64,000 nucleotides of DNA from NCBI GenBank assembly GCA_028285545.1, contig JANQPA010000010.1, positions 1 to 64,000 on the forward strand, in the 5' to 3' direction. This stretch comes from Saprospiraceae bacterium. GTDB taxonomy: Bacteria; Bacteroidota; Bacteroidia; Chitinophagales; Saprospiraceae. Below, piece after piece: positions 17,023-26,550 of the stretch; the first letter of the stretch is position 1, and every line of letters begins with the position of its first letter. Both the position numbers and the translations under genes were made by a program. The notes beneath the pieces were generated by a model, which was not told where the DNA came from, did no database searches, and worked only from the letters and a program-made list of their open reading frames with translations.

Positions 17023-18708
17023 ATGAGTAAAACTATTTTCTTAACCGTTTTCTTGTCGATTTTTATGACCAGCCTTTTAATAGGTCAGGATTCCTTTTCA
17101 GGTGTTTTTAGAGAATCTTCTAATCAAATGGCCTACTGGAATAATATGTCCTGGGATGCCTTTATTGCCAAACACAAATCCTTGAGGGAAAAAGGCTATC
17201 AGTTAATAGATGTTGAAGGACGCCATGTTGCCAGAGGAAAATCCGGTCGATTCTGGGGGATTTGGATGAAAACAAATATTCCAAGCCGAATTATTCTCCG
17301 TGAAGGATGGGGGACTTTTGAGGACCTTATCACAGAACAAAACAAACAAGGATATGCGCTGGATGATATTGAATCCATGTTAAACAGAAACGGCAAACGT
17401 ATCTATGTAGGCTTGTTTTGCAAAGGCAAAAAGACACAAAAAGTGCACAAATCTACCTCTTTTAATGAAGTTACCTTTAATGAATTAAAATACAGGAATG
17501 AAGGCTTTTTCATAACGGATGTAGATCCTTTCAGAACAAAGGACGGTAAGCATCAATTTTTAGCCATCTACACTAAATCAGGAGCCACCAGCACCAAATT
17601 ATCCCTAGCTGAAAATTGGAATAGCTTTAACAAAGACAGATTAGATCAAAGAAAAGCAGGTAAACGGCTTTTTGATTTTGAACGGTTTAAACTAGGAGGA
17701 AAAACCTATTACTTTGGTTTGTACAGGAGTTTCAAATCTGCTAACAAAAACCCAAATGAATCATTCTGGAGTAACCTGGAATGGAACAGCTTCAAAGCCC
17801 ATCGGCAGTTTTTAAATCGCCAAAAAGGTATGCGTTTATTTGATCTGGAGATTCATGATGGCACGGGTAAAATAAAGGCTCCAGAAGCTTTTAATGGCAA
17901 ACAAAAAGATACTCCCGATATTCACCAACACCAAAAAAAAATTGAAGAGTTTAGGTTGTCCGGATTAAAGCAAAAAGGATTGAGTCCACGTGAATTGGAT
18001 ACCAGTCTTGAATTTGGAAGTAATTCTTTTTGTGGCCCAACAGCAGTATCTAATGGTATCATGTATTGGGTAAATGAAGTTGGATATAAGAAATTAAACC
18101 ATCGCGGCTCCCAGGTAGAAATGGTCAAAGTGCTTGGAAACGAAGATCATATGAATGCTTATAAAAATGGAACGAGTTTAAGCAGAATGTCTAAGTCTGT
18201 AAGAAAATATCTTGCTGACAGAGGACATCAGCTAAAACAAGTAACTATACAACACATTGGAGATCCAAGCGGGCAAGTGGAAAACCTTAGTTATGTAAAC
18301 ATAAAGCAGAATCTCCGATCCATTGATTTTAATCCTATCAAAAAGGCTTTGATCAATCCTAAATCCACCCTGATATTAATTTGGGGTAGATTCAAAATGG
18401 ATAGAGGTGGAAATTTAAACCGGGTAGGAGGACATTATGTAACAGTAGTTGGATATGGCCTGGATGAAAACAATAAAATCAGAAAAAACACCCTCATTGT
18501 TCATAATCCAGCTACTGGCCCTAAAAAACCAAAGCAAGAATATTTGAAGATGCGCCCATTAACGGATATCAACGATATCAGTAAATCTACTAAATTAAAA
18601 AAGGGTTCTTCAGATTGGCAAAATACAGCTGATGGGAAATTATTGATAAAAATTAAGGATGGTAATTTTTATGTATTCGAAGGATTTGCAGATTTTAGGA
18701 TAAGGTAA
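17023..18708 (+). CDS. Secreted C39-like papain-fold peptidase with BTRD1-like tandem repeats
   Basis: A signal peptide (MSKTIFLTVFLSIFMTSLLIGQ) is followed by about five repeats of roughly 45-50 residues between positions 38 and 280. Their pattern is W..F......G..L.D.E......R.Y.G.., like the bacterial tandem repeat domain BTRD1 found in polyglycine hydrolases and related secreted proteins. The C-terminal part (about 310-555) looks like a peptidase C39-like cysteine-protease fold: NSFCGPTAVSNG with candidate nucleophile C337, GGHYVTVVGYG with H471, and VHNPATG with N495 as a possible third residue. It lacks a T9SS domain. It stands just upstream (37 bp) of a histidine kinase/LytTR pair and may be co-transcribed. 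The substrate is unknown. Confidence 0.72.
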   Translation: MSKTIFLTVFLSIFMTSLLIGQDSFSGVFRESSNQMAYWNNMSWDAFIAKHKSLREKGYQLIDVEGRHVARGKSGRFWGIWMKTNIPSRIILREGWGTFEDLITEQNKQGYALDDIESMLNRNGKRIYVGLFCKGKKTQKVHKSTSFNEVTFNELKYRNEGFFITDVDPFRTKDGKHQFLAIYTKSGATSTKLSLAENWNSFNKDRLDQRKAGKRLFDFERFKLGGKTYYFGLYRSFKSANKNPNESFWSNLEWNSFKAHRQFLNRQKGMRLFDLEIHDGTGKIKAPEAFNGKQKDTPDIHQHQKKIEEFRLSGLKQKGLSPRELDTSLEFGSNSFCGPTAVSNGIMYWVNEVGYKKLNHRGSQVEMVKVLGNEDHMNAYKNGTSLSRMSKSVRKYLADRGHQLKQVTIQHIGDPSGQVENLSYVNIKQNLRSIDFNPIKKALINPKSTLILIWGRFKMDRGGNLNRVGGHYVTVVGYGLDENNKIRKNTLIVHNPATGPKKPKQEYLKMRPLTDINDISKSTKLKKGSSDWQNTADGKLLIKIKDGNFYVFEGFADFRIR

Positions 18709-18745
18709 GCAAAGCAAGTCCTAAAAAAGCAAGTATCTTTCTAGG

Positions 18746-21700
18746 ATGCAAATGGAAAAAACTACATTAAAGATCCTGTATTTTTTAGTCTTATTAATCG
18801 TGTGCCATTATTCTCTAAAGGGCCAGGATCGAAGTTATTTTTTTGAAAATCTTCGTGAAGATGCTGGCCTCCCTTATCATTTAGTAAATAAAATTGATGA
18901 AGACAGTCTAGGGAGACTATGGTTGGCCACTTATAATGGTGTTTATTGCTATGATGGCTATGAGTTTGTTCCTTTTCAGCATCACTCAAAAGATCACAAA
19001 ACTATTTCTTCGGACTTATGCAGTGATGTTTTGGTAGATCGAGAACAAAATGTCTGGGTAGGCACAAATGGTAATGGTCTCTGCAAAATTAAAGCATACT
19101 CTCGGGAAGTAGTCAGATATGATCAAAAATTAATGCACAATCAATTTGGGCAAATAGGAAATAAGATACTGCATCTGGCACAGGATAATTATAATGGGCA
19201 TATCTGGGTAGCTACCAGCGTAGGTCTTTTTGAATTTTCGGACCTGGACACTATATCTTTCGCATGTATTCAATTAGCAGATACTGCCCAATTCAAATCG
19301 CACAGAATCGAGTGTCTGTATGCAGATCATAAAAAAAATCTTTGGATAGGTACTAAAGACGGCTTATTCTGCTATAATATTGAAGATAAAACCTGGCTTA
19401 CTTCCCCTAATTCAATTCAACTACTTAAGGGTTCTGTAAGTAGTATTACAGAATCAGATTCAGGCCTAATCTGGGTAGGCCTTAAAGATAAAATTGGCCT
19501 ATATTTTCTGCCCGATAAGGAAATGAAATTTTCTGCCTATCCTTTGGTAGCCAACTTTGAAAATAGTAACCGTGTACATTTAACTTTTGATAAAAACGGT
19601 CAGCTGTGGGTAGTAGGAGGAAAAACAGGGGTTTTTATTCACGACCTAAAAACCCAGGAAACTCAATTCTTTCCAGGAAAAGATTATGATCAATTAACCG
19701 GTAATTTTTCTAATTACACCAATAATCCCATGGTAGATCGAGTAGGCAATGTTTGGTTTTGTGGCGGTGGCCTCCACAAATATGCCAATACCAATAAGCA
19801 TTTCGTCCACTATACTCATCCCTTATCTACCTATCAATCTACAAGCGCTATCTATGATGACAAGGAGATCAGAATTACTGCGCTATGGGGGCGTGGTCTG
19901 ATTTTATGGAAGAAAAAAAAGAACCGGTTTTTATCTTTTACAGAAAAGGAAGGACTTCTTTCTAATAGTATCTATAGCATTAAATCATATTCTGAAAGTC
20001 AATTTCTTTTAGCTGGAGAAGGAGGATTTCAGGTAATTGATACTGAAAAGGAAACTTTGGGCAAGACTATACCCATCCAAGGAACCATATATGATCTCAA
20101 AATTCGGAAGGGAAAAATATATTTAGCGGGCAGTAAAGGCTTTTGGGTATGGGATAAGGAAGGAGGGTTAACCCAAATACTAAAGACTTATGACTTTAGA
20201 AGTTTTGAATGGGATCAACGAGGAATTTGTTGGTTAGCCACCTTAAGTAATGGGCTTATTTCTTGGGATCAATTGAGTGAAAAAGTAATCTTTTTTCAAA
20301 AAAAACAAAATGAAGAGGCCTCCATCCAAGGTAATAGGATTGAGTATCTTAAAATCAATTCCCAGGGATTAATTTGGTTAGCTACAAATGCAGGGCTGGA
20401 GTCTTATGACCCTATCCGAAAGGTATGGAGACATTTTAGAATTGACTCTCCATCAAAAGGAAGTAGAGTAAATGCCTTTTCTTTACAAAATGATAGTATA
20501 GTTTGGCTGAGCACAAATAGTGGGATAAGTAAATTAAATACGACCACCTTAAATTGGACACACTTTAATGTCCAGGATGGCATTCTAAACCCATATTTTT
20601 ATGAGCGCTGCATTTTCCAAAACCAATCCGGACAACTATTTTGGGGTGGTCGAAAAGGAGTTACTCTTTTTGATCCACAGGAAGTAGGCAAAAATGAATA
20701 TCCCCCACAGATCTATTTTAGTGATATTAAAATAGATAATCACTCGGCAAATAATCTAGACCTGAAGCAGGCTGCCTTGAATTTAAACTGGCAAAATGAT
20801 TTTTTTGAAATCAACTATAAAGCAGTTCATCTTTCGAATCCTAAAGAAATTTCATATCGATATAGACTATTTCCTGTTCAGAAAAATTGGATCAACACCA
20901 CTCAAACCCAATTATTTTATAGTGGATTATCCAGTGGAAGATATACACTTGAAGTTTTAGCTAAAAATAGTGACGATATTTGGACGCCCAGTCCAAAAAA
21001 ATTAGACATATTTATCCAACCTCCCCTCTGGGAGCGTTGGTGGTTTCGGATATTAGCAGGACTAGTGCTGATCAGTCTTTTGGTTTTGATAATTGTCTGG
21101 CGAGAAAAAAACATAAAAAACCGAGTTGCCATTCAAACAAAAATTAAAGAATTAGAAAGGGCGGCTTTAAGAGCACAGATGAGTCCACACTTTGTATTCA
21201 ACGCAATGAGTGGAATTCAATACTTCATTACCTCCGGAAAAGAAGAATCTGCCCTGAGATTTCTGACCAAATTGAGTCGACTCATTCGCAAGGTCCTGGA
21301 ATATGCCGATCAATCTTCCATTCCTTTAGAAGAGGAACTTCAACTATTGGATAATTATGTAACCCTTGAACAAATGAGATTTGCCAAAACCATTGATTAT
21401 CAAACCCATTTAGATCCTAATATATATCCCGAGCAAATACAACTACCACCAATGTTGATCCAACCCATCTTAGAAAATGCCATTAACCATGGTCTAAGAC
21501 CTTCAGATAAGCCAATAAAAAAATTGCATTTAAGCATTAATCAGCCAGGTGAAGGACAATTAAAAATTCTGATTGAAGATAACGGCATTGGTCGAAACGC
21601 TGCTGCCAAAACTAAAACCGCTCTTCATGGTTCCAAGGGAACAGAAATCGTAAGGTCAAGGTTGAAATTAGCCGGAGAACAAATGGAGGTAAACACAAAT

Positions 21701-21784
21701 TTTCAAATTATTGATCTATATCAGCATGATGGAACCCCTCGTGGAACTGCTGTAGAACTCATTGTACCTTTCCAATTATCCTGA
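18746..21784 (+). CDS. Propeller-type sensor histidine kinase (LytS-like) paired with LytTR regulator
   Basis: The 1012-residue sensor has a leader (LKILYFLVLLIVCHYSLKGQ), then propeller blades of the Reg_prop type (GLPYHLVNKIDEDSLGRLWLAT and many VWVGTNGNGL-like units, to about residue 660). A Y_Y_Y domain follows at about 680-745, a membrane helix near 766-786, a coiled coil, and the His_kinase core with H815 in LRAQMSPHFVFNAMSGIQYF. The C-terminal ATPase has ENAINHGLRP and EDNGIGRNAAA. The start at 18746 is used; a second Met lies two codons later. Its stop is 3 bp before the LytTR gene, so sensor and regulator form a standard two-component operon. The ligand is unknown; the upstream C39-like gene is the closest candidate target or partner. 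Confidence 0.93.
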   Translation: MQMEKTTLKILYFLVLLIVCHYSLKGQDRSYFFENLREDAGLPYHLVNKIDEDSLGRLWLATYNGVYCYDGYEFVPFQHHSKDHKTISSDLCSDVLVDREQNVWVGTNGNGLCKIKAYSREVVRYDQKLMHNQFGQIGNKILHLAQDNYNGHIWVATSVGLFEFSDLDTISFACIQLADTAQFKSHRIECLYADHKKNLWIGTKDGLFCYNIEDKTWLTSPNSIQLLKGSVSSITESDSGLIWVGLKDKIGLYFLPDKEMKFSAYPLVANFENSNRVHLTFDKNGQLWVVGGKTGVFIHDLKTQETQFFPGKDYDQLTGNFSNYTNNPMVDRVGNVWFCGGGLHKYANTNKHFVHYTHPLSTYQSTSAIYDDKEIRITALWGRGLILWKKKKNRFLSFTEKEGLLSNSIYSIKSYSESQFLLAGEGGFQVIDTEKETLGKTIPIQGTIYDLKIRKGKIYLAGSKGFWVWDKEGGLTQILKTYDFRSFEWDQRGICWLATLSNGLISWDQLSEKVIFFQKKQNEEASIQGNRIEYLKINSQGLIWLATNAGLESYDPIRKVWRHFRIDSPSKGSRVNAFSLQNDSIVWLSTNSGISKLNTTTLNWTHFNVQDGILNPYFYERCIFQNQSGQLFWGGRKGVTLFDPQEVGKNEYPPQIYFSDIKIDNHSANNLDLKQAALNLNWQNDFFEINYKAVHLSNPKEISYRYRLFPVQKNWINTTQTQLFYSGLSSGRYTLEVLAKNSDDIWTPSPKKLDIFIQPPLWERWWFRILAGLVLISLLVLIIVWREKNIKNRVAIQTKIKELERAALRAQMSPHFVFNAMSGIQYFITSGKEESALRFLTKLSRLIRKVLEYADQSSIPLEEELQLLDNYVTLEQMRFAKTIDYQTHLDPNIYPEQIQLPPMLIQPILENAINHGLRPSDKPIKKLHLSINQPGEGQLKILIEDNGIGRNAAAKTKTALHGSKGTEIVRSRLKLAGEQMEVNTNFQIIDLYQHDGTPRGTAVELIVPFQLS

Positions 21785-21787
21785 TAT

Positions 21788-22537
21788 ATGAATACCTTAA
21801 AAACCATAATCATAGAGGATGAGCCTCTGGCATTACAAAGTCTGGCAGTCATTTTGAAAAAATACTGCCCTGTAGTAGAAGTAATACAAACTGCTCAAAC
21901 TATTGAAGATGGCGTGAACTCTATTCAGGAATACGAACCTGATCTAATTTTTTTAGATGTACAATTACAAAAAGGCACTGGATTTGACCTACTCATCCAA
22001 TTGGAAAACCTACATTTTGAGGTAATATTTGTTACTGCATTTTCTCAATATGCAATTAAGGCTATAAAATTTAATGCATTGGATTATTTACTAAAACCCA
22101 TAGATCTAGATGAATTAAAAGCAGCCGTTAAAAAAGCCAGAGAAAAAAGATCATTTAATTTCAGAAACCAACCCTTGGAAGCTTTTGTTGCAAATAGAGA
22201 CCTTTACAAAAAAGATCCGGTAATCACCCTCCCAACTAGTAATACCTTCGAATTCATAAAAATAAACTCCATCATCCGCTGTGAAGCGGAAGGCTCTTAC
22301 ACTCGTTTTTTTATAGAAAAAACTAAAAGTATTCTGGTAAGTAAGCACATTAAAACTTATGAAACACTTCTACCCTCTGAACTTTTTTTTAGACCGCATC
22401 AATCCCATTTGATCAATCGAAATTACTTAAAACGATACATTAAAACCGGAGGTGGTTTTTTATTGATCTCTGATGGAACCAAAATTCCTGTTTCCAAACA
22501 TAAACGGGAAGCTTTTCTGAATTGGATCAAAGGTTAA
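21788..22537 (+). CDS. LytTR-family response regulator
   Basis: Residues 1-120 form a receiver domain, with acidic residues E10/D11 in IIIEDEPLAL, phospho-acceptor D57 in LIFLDVQL, the T/S switch region VTAFSQYAIKAI and K102-type LLKPID. The C-terminal ~100 residues are a LytTR DNA-binding domain (IIRCEAEGSYTRFFIE ... FRPHQSHLINRNYLKRYIKTGGG ... IPVSKHKREAFL). This domain binds DNA through beta strands. It is the cognate partner of the kinase encoded immediately upstream. Its targets cannot be read from the sequence. Confidence 0.95.
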   Translation: MNTLKTIIIEDEPLALQSLAVILKKYCPVVEVIQTAQTIEDGVNSIQEYEPDLIFLDVQLQKGTGFDLLIQLENLHFEVIFVTAFSQYAIKAIKFNALDYLLKPIDLDELKAAVKKAREKRSFNFRNQPLEAFVANRDLYKKDPVITLPTSNTFEFIKINSIIRCEAEGSYTRFFIEKTKSILVSKHIKTYETLLPSELFFRPHQSHLINRNYLKRYIKTGGGFLLISDGTKIPVSKHKREAFLNWIKG

Positions 22538-22623
22538 AGAAATCAGTCCAAATTAAAGTGCCCCTTGCCTTTAAAAACTCAGCTCTTCCTTGCAGGTGTA
22601 TACAAGAATAAATGAAGCAATTT

Positions 22624-23922
22624 CTATTGCTTAGTAAATCGCTTCATTTTGAGTTTATTATTGCTCAACATTTTAATTACATAAGTTCCCCTTGGAAGTT
22701 TTGAAACGTCAATGCGCTGATTGGGAAGCACATCCTCTATTTGTGTAACCAACTGACCATTCGTGGTAAAAATAGAAAGTAGGTTGCTGGTTTGTTCATC
22801 AACCTCAATAATGAAATAATCAGAAGCAGGATTGGGATAAAGGCCAAAACTGTTTAATTGCTCCGTACGAATGCTTCGTACTTCGGAATAAGAAAAACTC
22901 CCATCTCTATCCACTTGTTTTAAACGGTAGTACATAATTTCCTGGTCAGGAATTTCTTCATCAATGAATGAATAGTTAAGTAAGGAAATACTATTTCCGG
23001 CACCCTTAATCTGGCCAATTTGATGGTATTCAAAACCATTTTTACTCCTTTCAATAGCAAAATAATCATTGTTTAATTCCAGGGCAGTTGACCAAATCAA
23101 TTTTACAAGTCCGTTTTCCAATCTGGCATCGAATGAAGCTAAAGTAACCGGTAAAACATCTGCGCAAGTAGCGCAATCAGTAGTCACAGAAGCACTCCCC
23201 CAGTTTTGGCCTGCACCTACTCCAGTGGCCAAACAAACTTCTACAGAAGAGCTACTTGTGAGAGCCGCTGAGGAAGTAGCCGATGTGATCATCCTTATAC
23301 ATCCATTTGGAATCCCAGAACCATAGCTTACAAAGTTTGCCTGAGCATTAGAAAAGGTTTCTACATTAAGGCTGCTACCCGCTTCAATACATAAAGTACC
23401 ATTAGATCCACCACCTTTAGAAATTGAATTGACGTTTGCTGTAGCATTTTGGCCATTGATAAAACTAGCGCTTAGATTACCGAAACTCAGGGTACCACTT
23501 TGATTGAAAGTTCCATAATTGTAAATAAAATTGTTTCCATTTTGCATCGAAACACTAACCGTTGATAAGCTACCATAATTAACAATTATACAATTGCTAT
23601 TCATATTAAAACCGTTGGTAAAAGTTAAGGAGCCTGTGGATGTTATTATGATGGTACCCCCCGAATTAAAGTTGATTGTATTAATAGAAAGTGTCCCACA
23701 AACTCTAATAGTCCCTCCATTCATAGATACACTGCTGACCGTTCCGCTTCCGGTATAACAATGAATCTGGCCTGCACCAACATCTGCATTATTCACCAGG
23801 TTGGTCGTACATCCACTCAAACAATCGGTATCGGAAGGAGGAGCAGGTGTGCATTGTGCATTGAGGTTTAGTTGCCAAGCGAAAAAAACCATTAAAACTA
23901 GGAAAATACGATATATTCTCAT
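22624..23922 (-). CDS. Secreted beta-helix-like protein with T9SS sorting domain
   Basis: I place the start at the internal ATG at 23922 because it gives a clean signal peptide (MRIYRIFLVLMVFFAWQLNLNAQ); the longer frame to 23958 adds 12 residues that spoil it. The product is 432 residues. A Cys-rich N-terminus (CTPAPPSDTDCLSGC) precedes about ten short Ser/Asn/Gly-rich strands (GGTIRVCGTLSINTINF, GTIIITSTGSLTF). This gives the look of a parallel beta-helix. A fibronectin-like linker (VTLASFDARLENGLVKLIWSTA) and a T9SS sorting domain (FGLYPNPASDYFIIEV ... RGTYVIKML) follow. Probably a cell-surface or gliding-adhesin-like protein; the function is unknown. Confidence 0.8.
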   Translation of the reverse strand: MRIYRIFLVLMVFFAWQLNLNAQCTPAPPSDTDCLSGCTTNLVNNADVGAGQIHCYTGSGTVSSVSMNGGTIRVCGTLSINTINFNSGGTIIITSTGSLTFTNGFNMNSNCIIVNYGSLSTVSVSMQNGNNFIYNYGTFNQSGTLSFGNLSASFINGQNATANVNSISKGGGSNGTLCIEAGSSLNVETFSNAQANFVSYGSGIPNGCIRMITSATSSAALTSSSSVEVCLATGVGAGQNWGSASVTTDCATCADVLPVTLASFDARLENGLVKLIWSTALELNNDYFAIERSKNGFEYHQIGQIKGAGNSISLLNYSFIDEEIPDQEIMYYRLKQVDRDGSFSYSEVRSIRTEQLNSFGLYPNPASDYFIIEVDEQTSNLLSIFTTNGQLVTQIEDVLPNQRIDVSKLPRGTYVIKMLSNNKLKMKRFTKQ

Positions 23923-24115
23923 GCTGTGTGTTTTCAAATATATGAGATGAAATAACAAGTCATTTAACTTGAAATCATTAGGTGTTTTCCGAACTTAATT
24001 TGGTTTGTGCGAAGATAAGTATAAAATATAGTAAAGCCTATATAAGCATTTCAGATATTTAAATTTTAACTATACTACCTATTAACAACACTTCATTTTT
24101 GATTCAAAAAGTACA

Positions 24116-24146
24116 TTGGTCCAAGCCGAAGATTGCCGTATATTTG
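24116..24146 (+). promoter_or_regulatory. Promoter of the rhamnose operon
   Basis: TTG at 24116-24118 and TATATTTG at 24139-24146 are separated by 20 bp and match the Bacteroidota housekeeping pattern TTG-N19/20-TAnnTTTG. The predicted transcription start is near 24152, which leaves a leader of about 55 nt before the first operon gene at 24207. No regulator gene of the rhamnose operon lies in the window, and no clear operator palindrome was seen around this promoter. Confidence 0.6.
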
Positions 24147-24206
24147 GATGATATTATTCTTAAAGACTGGCCAAAATTTTAATAAATACGAAATCAAAAA
24201 CCATCC

Positions 24207-26306
24207 ATGGCAATCAAAACCTTCAAACATGTACAATACCTGTGGGATGAAGCCAAAGCTGCTGAACTAGCTGACGACGAAGTGGCCTTATTCCTCTACC
24301 GTTCTAATATCTTGGGAGCAGATCTACGCATAACCAATTTTGGAGGAGGCAATACCAGTTGTAAAACTATTGAAAAAGACCCCTTAACTGGAGAAGACAC
24401 AGAAGTTATGTGGATTAAAGGCTCCGGTGGAGACATAGGTACCCTGACCCGATCAGGGGTGGCAGGACTTTATACCAACAGGCTTAGAGCTTTAAAGAAT
24501 GTATACCGTGGCATTCAACATGAAGATGAAATGGTAGGCCTGTTTTATCATTGCATTTATGACCTAGATAGTAGAGCACCATCTATTGACACCCCTCTAC
24601 ATGGACTTTTACCTTTCAAACATATAGATCATTTACATCCGGATGCCCTCATTGCTGTGGCAGCAGCAAAAGATGGCCAGGCCATAACCAAGGAGATTTG
24701 GGGAAATACAATGGGTTGGGTATCCTGGCAGCGACCGGGCTTTGATCTTGGTTTACAATTGGAAAAATGTTTGGAGGAAAACCCCGGTATTCGTGGTATT
24801 GTATTGGGTGGTCATGGCCTATTTACCTGGGGTGACACTTCTTATGAGTGCTATCTTAACAGCCTGCAAGTAATAGAAATAGCCTCTACTTACATTGAAG
24901 AAAGATTGGGTAAATTAGGACCTGTATTTGGAGGACAAAAAATTCAACCTTTAGATGCCGAACAGCGCAAAAAACAAGCAGCCAGAATTGCACCCGTTCT
25001 AAGGGGACTTTGTTCCAGCGAAAAACGCATGATCGGTCATTTCACTGATGATGATAGAGTACTTGAATTCATCAATAGCTTTGACCTGGACAAATTAGCA
25101 CCGCTGGGCACCTCCTGTCCAGATCATTTCCTTCGAACTAAAATTCAACCTCTAGTCCTTCCTTTGGAATCCAATGCAGATTTAAGTAATAATATCGCAA
25201 TAAAAAAATTACTTAATCCTTCATTTGAACAATACCGAAAGGATTATGCAAGCTATTATGAGACATGTAAGCACCCAAACAGCCCGGCAATGCGTGATCC
25301 AAATCCAGTGGTTATCTTATATCCAGGAATTGGCATGTTTACGTTTGCAAAAAATAAACAAACAGCTCGGGTAGCCAGTGAGTTTTATATTAATGCCATC
25401 AATGTAATGCGTGGTTCAGAGGCCATTTCAGAATATACTGCTCTGTCTCGTCAGGAAGCTTTTAACATCGAATATTGGTTGTTAGAAGAAGCCAAATTAA
25501 AGCGCCAGCCTCCTGAAAAACCATTATCACGACGGGTAGCCCTCATCACAGGTGCAGGAGGGGGCATTGGAAAAGCAATAGCAGATAAGTTAGCAAAAGA
25601 AGGGGCAAATGTAGTACTTTCCGATATTTCCGAAGATCGTCTCATCAAAGCCAATCAATCCTACAAACGAGATGTCTCCAGTTATGTGGTTTGTGATGTT
25701 AGACAATCAGAATCCATTCTAAAAGTATATGAAAGTGCATGTCTGGAATTTGGAGGAGTGGACATCATCGTACATTCTGCAGGCTTAGCCATTTCCAAAC
25801 CACTCACCGAGCATAACTTAAAAGATTGGCAATTAGTTCAGGAGGTTTTAGTCCAAGGGCAATTCCTTTTAGCTCAAAAAGGAACTGAAATAATGAGAAA
25901 TCAGGGTTTAGGGGGGGATATTGTCAACATAGCCTCAAAGAATGGTCTGGTGGCTGGTCCCAATAATATCGCTTATGGTACTGCCAAAGCTGCCCAACAA
26001 CATATGACCAGACTGCTGGCAGCAGAACTGGCAAAGGATAAAATAAGGGTTAACACTGTAAATCCAGATGGAGTAATAATTGGAAGCAAAATCTGGGAAG
26101 GAGAATGGGCAGAAGGCCGAGCAAAAGCCCATGGCATTTCAGTAGAAGAGTTGCCCGCCCATTATGCCAAACGCAATTTATTAAATGAGATTATTTTACC
26201 AGAAGATATTGCCAATGCTGTTTTTTCATTAGTCGCTATTCTAAATAAAAGTACCGGCAATACCATCAATGTGGATGGCGGCATGGCCAACGCTTTTGTT
26301 AGATGA
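24207..26306 (+). CDS. rhaEW: Bifunctional rhamnulose-1-phosphate aldolase / lactaldehyde dehydrogenase
   Basis: The 699-residue fusion has an N-terminal class II aldolase/adducin domain (about residues 20-400; NFGGGNTSCK, LHGLLPFKHIDHLHPDA with metal-binding histidines, GIVLGGHGLFTWGD). The C-terminal half is a short-chain dehydrogenase (about 432-699) with the nucleotide-binding TGAGGGIG at 448-455 and catalytic Y590/K594 (YGTAK). This architecture is that of RhaEW/YuxG. The aldolase half splits L-rhamnulose-1-phosphate to DHAP and L-lactaldehyde, and the SDR half oxidises lactaldehyde to L-lactate with NAD. It is the first gene of a five-gene operon with isomerase, kinase, hydroxy-acid dehydrogenase and permease, which supports the assignment. 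Confidence 0.92.
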   Translation: MAIKTFKHVQYLWDEAKAAELADDEVALFLYRSNILGADLRITNFGGGNTSCKTIEKDPLTGEDTEVMWIKGSGGDIGTLTRSGVAGLYTNRLRALKNVYRGIQHEDEMVGLFYHCIYDLDSRAPSIDTPLHGLLPFKHIDHLHPDALIAVAAAKDGQAITKEIWGNTMGWVSWQRPGFDLGLQLEKCLEENPGIRGIVLGGHGLFTWGDTSYECYLNSLQVIEIASTYIEERLGKLGPVFGGQKIQPLDAEQRKKQAARIAPVLRGLCSSEKRMIGHFTDDDRVLEFINSFDLDKLAPLGTSCPDHFLRTKIQPLVLPLESNADLSNNIAIKKLLNPSFEQYRKDYASYYETCKHPNSPAMRDPNPVVILYPGIGMFTFAKNKQTARVASEFYINAINVMRGSEAISEYTALSRQEAFNIEYWLLEEAKLKRQPPEKPLSRRVALITGAGGGIGKAIADKLAKEGANVVLSDISEDRLIKANQSYKRDVSSYVVCDVRQSESILKVYESACLEFGGVDIIVHSAGLAISKPLTEHNLKDWQLVQEVLVQGQFLLAQKGTEIMRNQGLGGDIVNIASKNGLVAGPNNIAYGTAKAAQQHMTRLLAAELAKDKIRVNTVNPDGVIIGSKIWEGEWAEGRAKAHGISVEELPAHYAKRNLLNEIILPEDIANAVFSLVAILNKSTGNTINVDGGMANAFVR

Positions 26307-26314
26307 TTGTATTA

Positions 26315-26345
26315 GTAGAAGGAATAAAGTAGAAAGTAAAAGGAT
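26315..26345 (+). repeat. 31-bp dispersed repeat (GTAGAAGG type), copy A
   Basis: The stretch begins GTAGAAGG and ends GTAGAAAGTAAAAGGAT. The same 31-bp sequence with about three differences is present on the opposite strand at 62632-62662. It lies in the 244-bp gap between rhaEW and rhaI, 9 bp after the rhaEW stop. The sequence is purine-only except for T and would be unremarkable singly; its recurrence in two distant gaps suggests a dispersed family. Confidence 0.5.
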
Positions 26346-26417
26346 CATCTGTACTTCCTTTATTCAATTGCAAATTATTTTTTCTAGAACCATTGATACA
26401 AGGTTATGTAAAAAGAG

Positions 26418-26490
26418 TGCCGCTGAAAACGCTGATCTAACTGATGTACACTGTATGGTCTAGGAGAATAAAACAGTGTTTTTCAGTGGC
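26418..26490 (+). promoter_or_regulatory. Inverted repeat in the rhaEW-rhaI gap
   Basis: TGCCGCTGAAAAC at 26418-26430 can pair with GTTTTTCAGTGGC at 26478-26490, a 12-13 bp stem with one mismatch or bulge and a loop of about 47 nt, placed 60 bp before the rhaI start. It may be an mRNA processing or stabilising structure that separates expression of rhaEW from the downstream genes. No T-run follows, so a simple terminator is unlikely. Confidence 0.35.
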
Positions 26491-26550
26491 AAAAACAAGA
26501 TTGAAACTAGAAGAACATCTTTTTTCAAGCCCATTTATAACTTTATAATT

